Below the pieces are notes generated by a model. The model made no database searches. It worked only from the letters and a program-made list of their open reading frames with translations, and had not been told where the DNA came from. From Cognatiyoonia sp965661665 (GTDB lineage: Bacteria; Pseudomonadota; Alphaproteobacteria; Rhodobacterales; Rhodobacteraceae), in assembly GCF_965661665.1 (NCBI RefSeq), contig NZ_CBFIEO010000001.1, forward strand, positions 124,001-188,000: a DNA stretch of 64,000 nucleotides. The letters are read 5' to 3'. The first letter of the stretch is position 1, and each line of letters begins with the position of its first letter. The position numbers and the translations under genes are program-made. Shown here one piece after another: positions 51,776 through 60,623 of the stretch.

Positions 51776-52183
51776 ATGGATCGTCGTACATTTATCGCCA
51801 CAGCCGCTGCAGTCGCAGCCTTGCCTGCCGCCGCCCATGCGATTGGGTTGGAATATACACTCGGTTTGGTGAAAGAGCGTTTGGCCGCGGGGGAGACGGT
51901 GTTCATCGACTTCGCGACGCATTGGTGCGCCACCTGCCGCGCACAAGAGCGGGTGCTGTCCGCCCTGCTGGAAGAAAACCCCGCCTATGAAGAAAACATC
52001 ACCTTTGTTCGCGTCGATTGGGATGTCTACAGCGACAGCGATTTGGCCATTGAGCTAAACATCCCGCGTCGCTCAACGCTCGTGGTTTTGAAGGGCGAAG
52101 AAGAATTGGGCCGCCTCGTCGCGCGCACATCCCAAGGCGACATTCAGGGGCTGTTGGATACGGCGTTGAACGCCGGCGCTTAA
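51776..52183 (+). CDS. Exported thioredoxin-family protein
   Basis: A 135-residue protein with a Tat-like leader (DRRTFIATAAAVAALPAAAHA), then a thioredoxin fold with active site HWCATCRAQER (CxxC) and cis-Pro region IPRRSTLVVLKG. AAAAAGGAGA precedes ATG 51776. Probably receives electrons from the CcdA-like protein encoded upstream. The stop overlaps the end of convergent aroC. Confidence 0.85.
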   Translation: MDRRTFIATAAAVAALPAAAHAIGLEYTLGLVKERLAAGETVFIDFATHWCATCRAQERVLSALLEENPAYEENITFVRVDWDVYSDSDLAIELNIPRRSTLVVLKGEEELGRLVARTSQGDIQGLLDTALNAGA

Positions 52184-53283
52184 CCGATCTGTCCGCGTTC
52201 GCCGCCTGTTTGACCACGGTCAAGCAGAAGGTGGTCGAGGATAACGCAAGCCAACATTGCCTCGCCAACCGGCACGGCACGAATACCGACGCAGGGGTCG
52301 TGGCGGCCTTTGGTGATCACCTCGGTCGCGGTGCCATCCATGCGAATGGATTTGCGCGGGCTGAGGATGGAGGAGGTTGGCTTCACAGCAAACCGTACCA
52401 CGATGTCCTGACCGGTGGAGATGCCGCCCAAGATGCCACCTGAGTGGTTTGAGGAATATTCCGGTCCATCTTTCCCCAAAAAGATCTCATCGGCATTATC
52501 GCGGCCTGTCAGCGCTGCTGCGGCCATGCCTTCGCCAATCTCGACGCCTTTCACAGCATTGATCGACATCATCGCGGCAGCAAGGTCGGTGTCGAGCTTG
52601 CCATAAACAGGCGCGCCGATTCCTGTGGGTACGCCACGCGCGACCACTTCGATGATGGCTCCGACGGAGTTGTGGTCGTCCTTGCGCAGCCACGCGAGGT
52701 AGTCATTCCATTCGGCGGCGGCGTCCGCATCAGGGCAGAAGAAATCGTTTTGGTCGATCTGTTCCCAATCCACCTTGGCGGGGTCGATCTGCTTGGTGCC
52801 CATTTGGGTCATGTAGCCTTTGATCTGGACACCTGGGGCGATTTTTTGGATGGCCTCACGCGCCACGCCCCCTGCGGCCACCCGTGCAGCAGTTTCGCGG
52901 GCGGAGGAGCGGCCACCACCGCGATAGTCACGGATGCCGTATTTCTGGTGGTAGGTGATGTCGGCGTGACCGGGGCGGAAGGTATTGGCGATGTCGCCGT
53001 AATCTTTGGACCGCTGATCCGTATTTTCGATCATCAGTTGGATCGGTGTGCCGGTTGTCTGGCCTTCGAACACGCCGGACAGGATTTTCACGTCATCCGG
53101 TTCATTCCGCTGTGTTGTGTTTTTGTTGAGACCGGGGCGGCGTTTGTCCATCCACTGTTGGATCATCGCTGCTTCGAGCGGGACACCGGGTGGGCACCCA
53201 TCGACCGTCGCACCCAAAGCGGGCCCGTGGCTTTCACCCCATGTGGTGAAGCGAAAAAGATGGCCAAAACTGTTGATCGACAT
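52180..53283 (-). CDS. aroC: Chorismate synthase
   Basis: Last step of the shikimate path, forming chorismate from EPSP with reduced FMN. Motifs FTTWGESHGPALGATVDGCPPG (start region), YRGGGRSSARETAARVAAG (20 or fewer residues shown in part) and RFAVKPTSSI are diagnostic. ATG 53283 gives 367 residues, the usual size; the open frame extends 17 codons upstream without support. GGAGAG lies before it. Confidence 0.95.
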   Translation of the reverse strand: MSINSFGHLFRFTTWGESHGPALGATVDGCPPGVPLEAAMIQQWMDKRRPGLNKNTTQRNEPDDVKILSGVFEGQTTGTPIQLMIENTDQRSKDYGDIANTFRPGHADITYHQKYGIRDYRGGGRSSARETAARVAAGGVAREAIQKIAPGVQIKGYMTQMGTKQIDPAKVDWEQIDQNDFFCPDADAAAEWNDYLAWLRKDDHNSVGAIIEVVARGVPTGIGAPVYGKLDTDLAAAMMSINAVKGVEIGEGMAAAALTGRDNADEIFLGKDGPEYSSNHSGGILGGISTGQDIVVRFAVKPTSSILSPRKSIRMDGTATEVITKGRHDPCVGIRAVPVGEAMLACVILDHLLLDRGQTGGERGQIG

Positions 53284-53343
53284 GGGTGCTCTCCTTTGCC
53301 GGATTGGTCTAACGGTGTGCGGCTGGCTTCTCAAGTCCCAACG

Positions 53344-53372
53344 AAAAAAGGCCCGCTTTGAAAAGCAGGCCT
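53344..53372 (-). terminator. Rho-independent terminator of the bc1 operon
   Basis: On the minus strand AGGCCTGCTT pairs with AAGCGGGCCT (one mismatch) around a short loop, followed by six T. It lies 25 bp after the petC stop. Confidence 0.82.
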
Positions 53373-53397
53373 CTCTAAATTCTGTGGCTGACTAAGT

Positions 53398-54252
53398 TCA
53401 GTCTTTGCCTTTGTGTGGTGCCCAAAGTTTCTTGTTCGTCAGATAGAGCAAGACGGACAAGACAGTCAGGAAGATCACACCAGTGAGGCCAGCCTGCTTG
53501 CGCGCCATCATCTTTGGCTCTGCCGTCCACATCAGGAAGGCTGCAACGTCTTCTGCCATGTGGTGCAGATCGTTTGCATGACCGTCATCAAATTCGACCC
53601 AACCGTCGTCGAGTGGCTGGCTCATGGAGATCCAGCTGCCTGGGTACTTGTGAGAGCCGTCTTCGTATTTACACTCATCTGGGTAGCCGCCGTTTGGGAA
53701 GGCTGAGTTGTAAAAGCCGTCCATTGGGACTTCCATGTTGGCGGCGCATTCAGGCTCTTCCTCGTAGCTCACGAGGAGGGAGGCGATGTATTCAGCGCCG
53801 CCCATGCCTTTGACCAGCTGATTGATGCCTGTGCCGTACGGGCCGTGGAAGCCCGCACGCGCCTTCGCCATCAGGCTCAGGTCAGGTGCGTTTGACAACG
53901 CGGATGCTGGGAACTTGTCAGCAGGCGTTGCTGTGCGGAAGTCACCTTCACCGTCGAAGAGTTTTTCATCGAACACTTCGTAGAATTCAGCATAGGCGCG
54001 CATCTGATCTTCTGGCAGGCTTGGTCCGCCTTCATCCGCGAGTGTGCGGAAGGCCACAAGCTCAAGACCGTGACAGGCAGAGCAAATCTCTGTGTAGATT
54101 TTCAGACCACGCTGAAGCTGCATTTGGTCGAAGCTACCGAAGGGACCTTCGAACGAGAAGTCGAAGTCTTCGATATGTGCTTCGGCACCGGCGGCGTGCA
54201 GAGCTGGCGCGGAGAGCGCCAGTGCTGCTGCGAGTGTGAGTTTACGGAACAT
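53398..54252 (-). CDS. petC: Cytochrome c1 of the bc1 complex
   Basis: Heme-bearing subunit passing electrons from the Rieske protein to cytochrome c. Signal peptide (FRKLTLAAALALSAPALHA), heme site CSACHGLELVAFR, Met-ligand region PMDGFY/AEDVAAFLMW and a C-terminal anchor TGVIFLTVLSVLLYLTNKKL. ATG 54252 starts exactly at the signal peptide; 284 residues. Needed for both respiration and cyclic photosynthetic electron flow. Confidence 0.95.
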   Translation of the reverse strand: MFRKLTLAAALALSAPALHAAGAEAHIEDFDFSFEGPFGSFDQMQLQRGLKIYTEICSACHGLELVAFRTLADEGGPSLPEDQMRAYAEFYEVFDEKLFDGEGDFRTATPADKFPASALSNAPDLSLMAKARAGFHGPYGTGINQLVKGMGGAEYIASLLVSYEEEPECAANMEVPMDGFYNSAFPNGGYPDECKYEDGSHKYPGSWISMSQPLDDGWVEFDDGHANDLHHMAEDVAAFLMWTAEPKMMARKQAGLTGVIFLTVLSVLLYLTNKKLWAPHKGKD

Positions 54253-54269
54253 CAGTCTTTTGTCCTTTC

Positions 54270-55613
54270 TCACTCAGCCGGTGCAGCCACGGCGTCACCG
54301 CCGTTGGCTTTCGCCGGATAATGAGCGTTGAAGTCATCTTCGATCGTAGCTGGTGGTGTATCCGGCTTCTCGATCACGCCAAGGAGTGGCAAGATTACCA
54401 GGAAGTAGGCAAACCAGTAGGTCGAACCGATCAAGGCGATATATGGGTAGATCCCTTCCGCCGGCATCGCACCGACCCACATCAGGATGATGAAGTCGAC
54501 GCAGAGCAGCGCGAACCACCATTTGAACATGGGACGGTAACGACCTGAGCGGACGGAAGATGTGTCAAGCCATGGGGCAAGCGCCATCACAACGATCGCA
54601 CCGAACATCGCCAGAACACCGAAGAACTTCGCGTCGATTATGCCGAAGGACAACCACTCTACCGCGATGACGACCCAAACTTCGTTATCGAAGGCACGCA
54701 GTATCGCGTAGAACGGCAGGAAGTACCATTCAGGCACGATGTGCGTTGGTGTCGCCAGTGGGTTCGCTGGGATGTAGTTGTCTGGGTGGCCAAGGTAGTT
54801 TGGCATGAAGCCAACGATTGCCATGAAGACAACAAGGATGATCGCCAGTGCGAAGAGGTCTTTGATGACAAAGTATGGCCAAAAGGGCAGCGTGTCTTTC
54901 GCAGCTTCTTCCTTGCTGGTGCGGCGCACTTCGACACCTGTTGGGTTGTTGTTGCCTGTCGTGTGGAATGCCCAGATGTGGACGATCACGAGACCCGCAA
55001 TCAGGAACGGCAGCAGATAATGCAGGCTGAAGAAGCGGTTCAGCGCAGGCTGACCGACAGAGGATGCACCGAGCAACCAGGTCTGCAAGCTGTCACCGAT
55101 GAACGGGATCGCACCGAAGAGGCCGGTGATCACCGCTGTCCCGTGGAAGGACATCTGACCCCAAGGCAGAACGTAACCCATGAAGGCTGTGCCCATCATC
55201 AGCAGGTAGATCAGCATACCGATGATCCATGTGACTTCGCGCGGAGCCTTGTAGGAGCCATAGTAAAGACCACGGAAGATGTGCAGGTAGACTGCAAAGA
55301 AGAACAGCGATGCGCCGTTCATGTGGAAGTAGCGGATCATGTGACCGCCGTTCACGTTGCGCATGATGTGCTCTACAGAGGTGAACGCCATGTCGACATG
55401 AGGCGTGTAGTGCATCACGAGCACGATGCCGGTGATGATCTGAAGCGCCAGTGTGAATGTCAGAACGATGCCCCAGATCCACATCCAGTTCAGGTTTTTG
55501 GGTGTTGGGATCATCAGGGTGTCATAGAGAAGTCCGACGATTGGCAGGCGCTTGGCCATGCCCTTTTCGAAGTTGGACTTCGGTTCGTAATGGTCGTGGG
55601 GAATACCGCCCAT
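54270..55613 (-). CDS. petB: Cytochrome b of the bc1 complex
   Basis: Membrane core of the bc1 complex, 447 residues, eight helices. Heme-ligand pairs in RYFHMNGASLFFFAVYLHIFRG (part) and LPFLIAGLVIVHIWAFH; Qo-site motif as PEWYFLPFYAILRAF. The full-length fused form is typical of alphaproteobacteria. 12 bp behind petA. Confidence 0.97.
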   Translation of the reverse strand: MGGIPHDHYEPKSNFEKGMAKRLPIVGLLYDTLMIPTPKNLNWMWIWGIVLTFTLALQIITGIVLVMHYTPHVDMAFTSVEHIMRNVNGGHMIRYFHMNGASLFFFAVYLHIFRGLYYGSYKAPREVTWIIGMLIYLLMMGTAFMGYVLPWGQMSFHGTAVITGLFGAIPFIGDSLQTWLLGASSVGQPALNRFFSLHYLLPFLIAGLVIVHIWAFHTTGNNNPTGVEVRRTSKEEAAKDTLPFWPYFVIKDLFALAIILVVFMAIVGFMPNYLGHPDNYIPANPLATPTHIVPEWYFLPFYAILRAFDNEVWVVIAVEWLSFGIIDAKFFGVLAMFGAIVVMALAPWLDTSSVRSGRYRPMFKWWFALLCVDFIILMWVGAMPAEGIYPYIALIGSTYWFAYFLVILPLLGVIEKPDTPPATIEDDFNAHYPAKANGGDAVAAPAE

Positions 55614-55625
55614 GAGACTGTCTCC

Positions 55626-56207
55626 TTAACCGAGTTCGATTGTCGAGCCGTCAACGAAGGCGGCAGGTGGAATTTCGAGGTTGCGCGGCGCTGGACCTTT
55701 GCGGATCCGACCGGACAGGTCGTAGTGCGAGCCATGGCATGGGCAGAACCAACCGCCGAAATCGCCAGCACCGTCGCCCAAAGGCACACAGCCCAAGTGT
55801 GTGCAGACACCCATCTGAACGATCCACGCACCCGCGCCTTCGCCTTCAGGCGATGGGATCGTGCGGTTTGCGTCGGTGGCGAGCGCCTCAGCCGCGAGGT
55901 TTTCGTTGCGTGCGTCGCGGTCAGGCAGAGAGTCGACGATGGAGTCGTCGGCCATTGCCGCTTGAATTTCTTCACCAGTGCGGTGGCGGATGAAGACAGG
56001 CTTGCCTTGCCACAGAACTGTCAGCTGTGTGCCGGGTGCGACGTCGGCCACGTCAACACGGATTGAGGCCAATGCTTGCACGTCAGCGGATGGGTTCATT
56101 TGGTTGACCAAAGGCCAAACGGCTGCGCCTGTGACAACTGCGCCTGTTCCGGCGGTTGCATAATAAAGGAAATCGCGGCGCGTCCCTTGATGGTCGTCTG
56201 CATGTGA
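55626..56207 (-). CDS. petA: Rieske iron-sulfur protein of the bc1 complex
   Basis: 2Fe-2S subunit. Twin-Arg anchor start (GTRRDFLYYATAGTGAVV) and cluster motifs CTHLGCVPLG and CPCHGSHYDLSGR. The start is drawn at GTG 56207 (SHADDHQGTRRDF), which has GGAGA at eight bases and matches the usual N-terminus; ATG 56219 would add four residues but has no proper spacing to a ribosome site. First gene of petABC. Confidence 0.94.
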   Translation of the reverse strand, partial: SHADDHQGTRRDFLYYATAGTGAVVTGAAVWPLVNQMNPSADVQALASIRVDVADVAPGTQLTVLWQGKPVFIRHRTGEEIQAAMADDSIVDSLPDRDARNENLAAEALATDANRTIPSPEGEGAGAWIVQMGVCTHLGCVPLGDGAGDFGGWFCPCHGSHYDLSGRIRKGPAPRNLEIPPAAFVDGSTIELG

Positions 56208-56367
56208 CACGAGATACATCTCCGGCTAGTTTCGGGGCTCAGAGGCCCACACGTTTTAACGGTAATCGGCAAACCGAGTTCCATTTGGGGGCTATTTAGC
56301 GTTGGAATCTAGACTCGTCCAGCGGACAATCGGGCGCAGGGCCATTACGTTCATGTGAGGAATCTTG

Positions 56368-56737
56368 ATGGGACAATCTGGCATCAATGGAAGCTGTCAT
56401 TGTGGGGCGATCAAATTCACCTACAGGGGCCGGACAGAGCGGCTTGTCAGTTGTAATTGCAGCATTTGTCGCTGCTATCGCTCGCTTTGGGTGCATGCGG
56501 AGCGGTCGAATTTGGAATTTCACGAGAAAGGAGAGATGGTTGAATACCTTTGGGGCGATCGTGAGATTATTTTCGGCAACTGCGCCACTTGCGGCTGTAC
56601 GACGCATTAGTCGTTAGGCAAGTGCCGAATCTCATGACCGCGTGGCAGAGAATATGGCGATGGTGGACCTGCAAGACATTGCACATATCAAGGTTAGGCA
56701 TTTTGATGGGGCTGACACGTGGGAATTCATCGACTAA
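56368..56737 (+). pseudogene. GFA-family zinc protein, disrupted
   Basis: The N-terminal part INGSCHCGAIKFTYRG and SCNCSICRCYRSLW, with the zinc cysteines of the glutathione-dependent formaldehyde-activating (GFA) family, runs to GNCATCGCTTH and then a TAG (56608-56610) at the position of the conserved Trp. The C-terminal half continues in another frame as VAENMAMVDLQDIAHIKVRH and FDGADTWEFID before a proper stop at 56737. So one nonsense change and one frameshift separate two well-conserved halves. Confidence 0.8.
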
Positions 56738-56808
56738 CCTCGTAATTGTGAACGGTTTCCCGTCACAACCAGCATTGTTAAATCACACAAGACGTCTATA
56801 TCAGTGGA

Positions 56809-57462
56809 ATGACCAAAACTTGGACATCATCCCTTTGCGCGCTTGCGTTTTTGCTCCCTTCTTTGGTTTTGGCCGAGGTTGAGTTGAGCCTTTATGGTGG
56901 TGCGCAGAACGCGCCGCATTCAGACGTGTTCTTTTCGGGTGATTCCGTGATTCCTGATGGGAAGGTCTTCATTGGGTGGGAAGGAAAATCGTTCGAAGCG
57001 CCCCCCTACTACGGTATTCGCGCAACGGTTTGGAACACGCCGACCTTTGGCTACGGTGTCGATTTCACGCACAACAAAATTTACCCGCAAGAGGGTGAGC
57101 TGCCGCCAACGATTGAGCGGTTGGAATTCACCGATGGTCTGAACACGTTGACCGTGAACGCCTATAAACGGTGGGATGGCGCGCTTGGTGAGATCACGCC
57201 TTACGTCGGCGGCGGTGTCGGTGTGTCTGTCCCGCATGTTGAGGTGATCTCTGGTTCCTCAACGACGCTAGGTTATCAATTGACTGGCCCTGCTGCGACG
57301 TGGATCGCCGGTGCGAAATATCCAATCAATGACGAATGGTCTGTGTTCGGCGAATACAAAGGCACCTACACCATGAATACGGGTGAGCTTGATACTGGCG
57401 GCACGGTGGAGACGAATGTTATCACCAACGCCATCAATGTGGGTGTGAGTTTCAGTTTTTAG
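56809..57462 (+). CDS. LpxQ-like outer-membrane beta-barrel protein
   Basis: A 217-residue exported barrel with signal peptide ending LPSLVLA. The strand pattern (ELSLYGGAQNAPHSDVFF, WEGKSFEAPPYYGIRAT, GYGVDFTHNKIYP, LEFTDGLNTLTVNAYKRW, PYVGGGVGVSVPHVEV, terminal SFSF) resembles the lipid A oxidase LpxQ of rhizobia and related alphaproteobacterial barrels. Catalytic role here is not shown. A weaker copy follows in tandem. Confidence 0.68.
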   Translation: MTKTWTSSLCALAFLLPSLVLAEVELSLYGGAQNAPHSDVFFSGDSVIPDGKVFIGWEGKSFEAPPYYGIRATVWNTPTFGYGVDFTHNKIYPQEGELPPTIERLEFTDGLNTLTVNAYKRWDGALGEITPYVGGGVGVSVPHVEVISGSSTTLGYQLTGPAATWIAGAKYPINDEWSVFGEYKGTYTMNTGELDTGGTVETNVITNAINVGVSFSF

Positions 57463-57486
57463 GGCAGCGTGCTAGCCTGCCTTTAG

Positions 57487-58125
57487 AAACATATCGTCCT
57501 TTTTCTATTACTGACTTTTCCCGTCGCCGCCCATTCTGAGATTGAGTCGAGCTTTTACACAGGCATTCAGGAAGCGCCGCCCTCTGACATCTCTGTTTGG
57601 GGCGACGGTGTGCTTCCAGACGGTGGCTTCAATATCGCATGGGAGGGGCTATCGTTTGAGTGGCCGCTCTATGCTGGGTTTCGGATCACTAATTGGCAAT
57701 CTGAGACGTCTGGTTGGGGTCTGGATTACGCACACAACAAGACCTACCCGATCGAAGCAGAGCTTCCACCTGGCTATAGCGCGTTGAAATTCACTGACAG
57801 TTTAAACACATGGAAGATCAACGCCTATCGCCGCTGGCCGCAGCAGTTTGGCGACGTCACGCCGTATGTTGATGCGGGGGTTGGCCTGTCGGTACCTGGC
57901 GTGGAGGTGACTTACCTCGGGCGGCAAACGTTTGAGTATCAACTGACTGGCGTTGCCGAGACGTGGCTCGCAGGGGCGAGCTATCCGATCAACGACCAAT
58001 GGTCGGTGTTCGGGGAATACAAAGGCACCTACACTAGCAATTCCGTCAGTCTGCGCGACGGCGGCACGTTGGAGACGGATATATTCACCAATGCGATCAA
58101 TTTTGGTGTGAACTACCGCTATTAA
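57487..58125 (+). pseudogene. Tandem LpxQ-like barrel copy lacking a start codon
   Basis: Open frame coding signal peptide KHIVLFLLLTFPVAAHSE and a full barrel (FYTGIQEAPPSDISVW, WEGLSFEWPLYAGFRI, GWGLDYAHNKTYP, LKFTDSLNTWKINAYRRW, PYVDAGVGLSVPGVEV, ending NFGVNYRY). It aligns over its whole length with the preceding gene. Directly before KHIV stands TAG where ATG would be expected; the first ATG/GTG/TTG in frame is GTG 57610, beyond the signal peptide. Either the start was lost recently or a rare start (ATT/ATC/CTG) is used. Confidence 0.62.
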
Positions 58126-58728
58126 TTATCCAGGCGTCGTTGCAGTCATACTGTCGCGTGCGGCGAAACCTGCGTGCCAATTGGCCAGTGCTTCGCGTCC
58201 TTCGCGCCATCCGCGTGCATCATGCCGGAAGTCGAGGCAGGACAATGCGCATCCGACAGAAATTTGCCCCATGGTCAGCGGTCCTTCGAGGTGGCTGAGC
58301 CAGCGGTCGCCAAGAGCGTCGAGGGCGCGAGTGGCTTTGTTCCACTGTGCCTCAATCCAGTAAGGTGATTGCTGCGCTTCTGGGCGGAGGCGTGCCTCAT
58401 AAGTCATCGAAACGGTCGCCTCCATAATGCCATTGCCTGTCGCCTCCAAGGTCAGCACCTCCCACAGGCGGGACGCGGGATAAAGGTTGGCGTTGGCGTA
58501 GTCATCGAGATAGCGACTGATCACGCTGCTGTCGTATAGCGTTGGGCCTTCATTGCGGACCGAAGTGGGGATTTTGCCCAACGGATTGGCGGCGAGGGCT
58601 TCGGCGGCGGATGCAAGGGGAGTTGTAACCACTGTCACCTCTTCCACCACATCGGTCAATTTCGCCTCCCGCGTTAGCACACGGATTTTCCGAACGAAGG
58701 GGGAGGTGGACGACATGATGAGCTGCAT
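58126..58728 (-). CDS. Glutathione S-transferase family protein
   Basis: A 200-residue cytosolic protein. Thioredoxin-like N-terminal domain begins QLIMSSTSPFVRKIRVL with Ser in the usual catalytic place, then NPLGKIPTSV containing the cis-Pro and YDSSVISRYLDDY for glutathione binding. All-helical C-terminal domain contains SVGCALSCLDFRHD. Substrate unknown. Ten bp separate it from a second GST gene. Confidence 0.87.
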   Translation of the reverse strand: MQLIMSSTSPFVRKIRVLTREAKLTDVVEEVTVVTTPLASAAEALAANPLGKIPTSVRNEGPTLYDSSVISRYLDDYANANLYPASRLWEVLTLEATGNGIMEATVSMTYEARLRPEAQQSPYWIEAQWNKATRALDALGDRWLSHLEGPLTMGQISVGCALSCLDFRHDARGWREGREALANWHAGFAARDSMTATTPG

Positions 58729-58737
58729 GAGGTGATC

Positions 58738-59370
58738 CTAGCTTGGGAAGACAACAGGCTCCTGATCTGGAACCCAAGGTGGGTATTTCGTCATAATGGC
58801 CGCAAATTCGGCGCTGTCTAAGAATCGGTCGAGCCATCTGATGAGGGCGGGCCAGTCTTGTGCGTCGAACCAAGCGCGGTCCGTGTTGGCGAATTGTCGG
58901 ACGAAGGGCAGGATCGCCATGTCGGCAAGGTTCGGATTGTTGCCTAAGAGATATGCTTTTTCAGCCAGGAGCGTGTTGAGCTTTCGGAGGAAGATGGAAG
59001 CCTTCGCCCGCTTTTCCGTCTCATCGAGATCGGGATAGCGTACGGCGTATTTCGTGTGATCCAAGGCCGATTTGAACGGGCCATCGCACTCGGCAATGAG
59101 GTCATGGCCGCCCTCCGGCATCGCAAGCCAACCCAACGGATCGGACTTGTTGAGCGCCCAGAACATAATCTCCAAACTTTCGTCGAGGATCAGATCACCT
59201 TCTTTCAAGGCGGGCACTGTGGCAGAGGTGGAGGTGTCCAGAAACGCGGCTGGTTTGTCTTTCAAAAGGATTTCGCGCAACTCAACGGCAACGCCAGAGC
59301 ATTGCACAGCCAGCCGCGCCCGCATGGCGTAGGGGCAGCGGCGAAAGCTCCAGAATATCGGCATACTCAT
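58738..59370 (-). CDS. Glutathione S-transferase family protein (CPYA type)
   Basis: A 210-residue GST with glutaredoxin-like active site FRRCPYAMRARLA, then ATVPALKEGDLILDESLEI binding glutathione and helical C-domain with NPNLADMAILPFVRQFA. The CPYA motif suggests thiol-transfer or reductive chemistry (Omega/glutaredoxin-2-like). Its start overlaps the mtaB stop, so it may be co-transcribed with dapF-mtaB. Confidence 0.87.
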   Translation of the reverse strand: MSMPIFWSFRRCPYAMRARLAVQCSGVAVELREILLKDKPAAFLDTSTSATVPALKEGDLILDESLEIMFWALNKSDPLGWLAMPEGGHDLIAECDGPFKSALDHTKYAVRYPDLDETEKRAKASIFLRKLNTLLAEKAYLLGNNPNLADMAILPFVRQFANTDRAWFDAQDWPALIRWLDRFLDSAEFAAIMTKYPPWVPDQEPVVFPS

Positions 59371-60623
59371 GTGACCAACTGGGTGTCGGCGACCGATTTG
59401 ATCTTAGCTTCTACGATGCTGCTTTCGATCTGGTCGGTGTCAAAGACAACCTCCGCAAACTGTTCCGTCCGGCCCATGCGCGGGTTTTCCATCAGGATGT
59501 GATGGGCGCGGCCAACCTGCGCGGTGAGGTGTTTAGTCACTTGCGCCTCGCCTGCGGCGCGGAGTTTTGCCGCGCGTGCCTTGATCGTGGGGCCTGCCAC
59601 CTGTGGCATCTTAGCCGCTGGTGTGCCGGGGCGCGGAGAATAGGGGAAGACGTGGAGCCACGTGAGATCGCAATCGTCGACCAGCTTCAGGGAGTTTTCA
59701 AACATCGCGTCCGTCTCCGTCGGGAAACCCGCGATGATGTCAGCGCCGAAGGTCATGTCTGGGCGGACTTTGCGGGCCTCTTCGCAAAAGTGGATCGCGT
59801 CGTCGCGCAAATGCCGCCGCTTCATGCGTTTTAGGATCAGGTCGTCGCCATGCTGCAGTGACAGGTGCAGATGCGGCATCAAACGCGCCTCGGTCGCGAT
59901 GGCATGCATTAGGTTCTCATCCACTTCGATGGAGTCGATGGAACTGATCCGAAGACGGGGCAGGTCTGGGACAAGGCGCAGGATGCGCATCACAAGATCG
60001 CCAAGTTTCGGCGCGCTGGGCAGATCAGCGCCCCAGCTTGTTAGGTCGACGCCAGTGAGCACGATTTCGTTAAAGCCCTTATCCACCAGCCGTTTGATTT
60101 GATTCACGACCACACCGGCTGGAACAGAGCGGGAGTTGCCGCGTCCGTAAGGGATGATGCAGAAAGTGCAGCGGTGATCGCAGCCGTTTTGTACTTGGAC
60201 ATAGGCGCGGCTGCGGGTACCAAAACCATCGATCAGATGGCCTGCGGTTTCGGTGACCGACATGATGTCGTCGACCTGCACGGGTTCGGTCAAACCGATG
60301 AGGTTGCCCGCAAACCCTTGCCAGACTTTTGGGTCCATCTTTTCGGTGTTGCCGATGACAACATCGACCTCTGCCATTTCGGCAAAGGCGGCGGGATTAG
60401 TTTGTGCTGCGCAACCGGTCACGATGATCTTGGCGTCGGGATTGGTGCGGCGTTGGCGGCGCACGTCTTGTTTGGCTTTGCGGACCGCTTCCGACGTGAC
60501 CGCACACGTGTTGATGACAACGGCATTGTCGACGCCCGCTTGTTCGGCCAGCTCTTTCATCGCGGCGGTCTCATAGGCGTTGAGCCGACAGCCGTGGTTG
60601 GAAAAGATTGGGGCTTTGATCAT
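59367..60623 (-). CDS. mtaB: tRNA t6A37 methylthiotransferase MtaB
   Basis: Radical-SAM enzyme adding a methylthio group to t6A37 of tRNAs reading ANN codons. N-terminal UPF0004 domain with cluster cysteines in SNHGCRLNAYE, VINTCAVTSEA and IIVTGCAAQ; radical-SAM motif CDHRCTFCIIPYGRG; C-terminal TRAM-like part is short. ATG 60623 overlaps the dapF stop as ATGA; 418 residues. One tRNA it would act on, tRNA-Lys(TTT), is encoded about 1 kb away. Confidence 0.93.
   Translation of the reverse strand: MIKAPIFSNHGCRLNAYETAAMKELAEQAGVDNAVVINTCAVTSEAVRKAKQDVRRQRRTNPDAKIIVTGCAAQTNPAAFAEMAEVDVVIGNTEKMDPKVWQGFAGNLIGLTEPVQVDDIMSVTETAGHLIDGFGTRSRAYVQVQNGCDHRCTFCIIPYGRGNSRSVPAGVVVNQIKRLVDKGFNEIVLTGVDLTSWGADLPSAPKLGDLVMRILRLVPDLPRLRISSIDSIEVDENLMHAIATEARLMPHLHLSLQHGDDLILKRMKRRHLRDDAIHFCEEARKVRPDMTFGADIIAGFPTETDAMFENSLKLVDDCDLTWLHVFPYSPRPGTPAAKMPQVAGPTIKARAAKLRAAGEAQVTKHLTAQVGRAHHILMENPRMGRTEQFAEVVFDTDQIESSIVEAKIKSVADTQLVT

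Noticed and set aside
54741..56066. 441-codon plus-strand frame opposite petB and petA
   Set aside because: Antisense shadow; cytochrome b and Rieske motifs are unambiguous on the minus strand.
58126..59370. The two adjacent glutathione transferases as a tandem duplication
   Set aside because: Active-site motifs (SPFVRK versus CPYAMRAR) and lengths differ; they belong to different GST subgroups.
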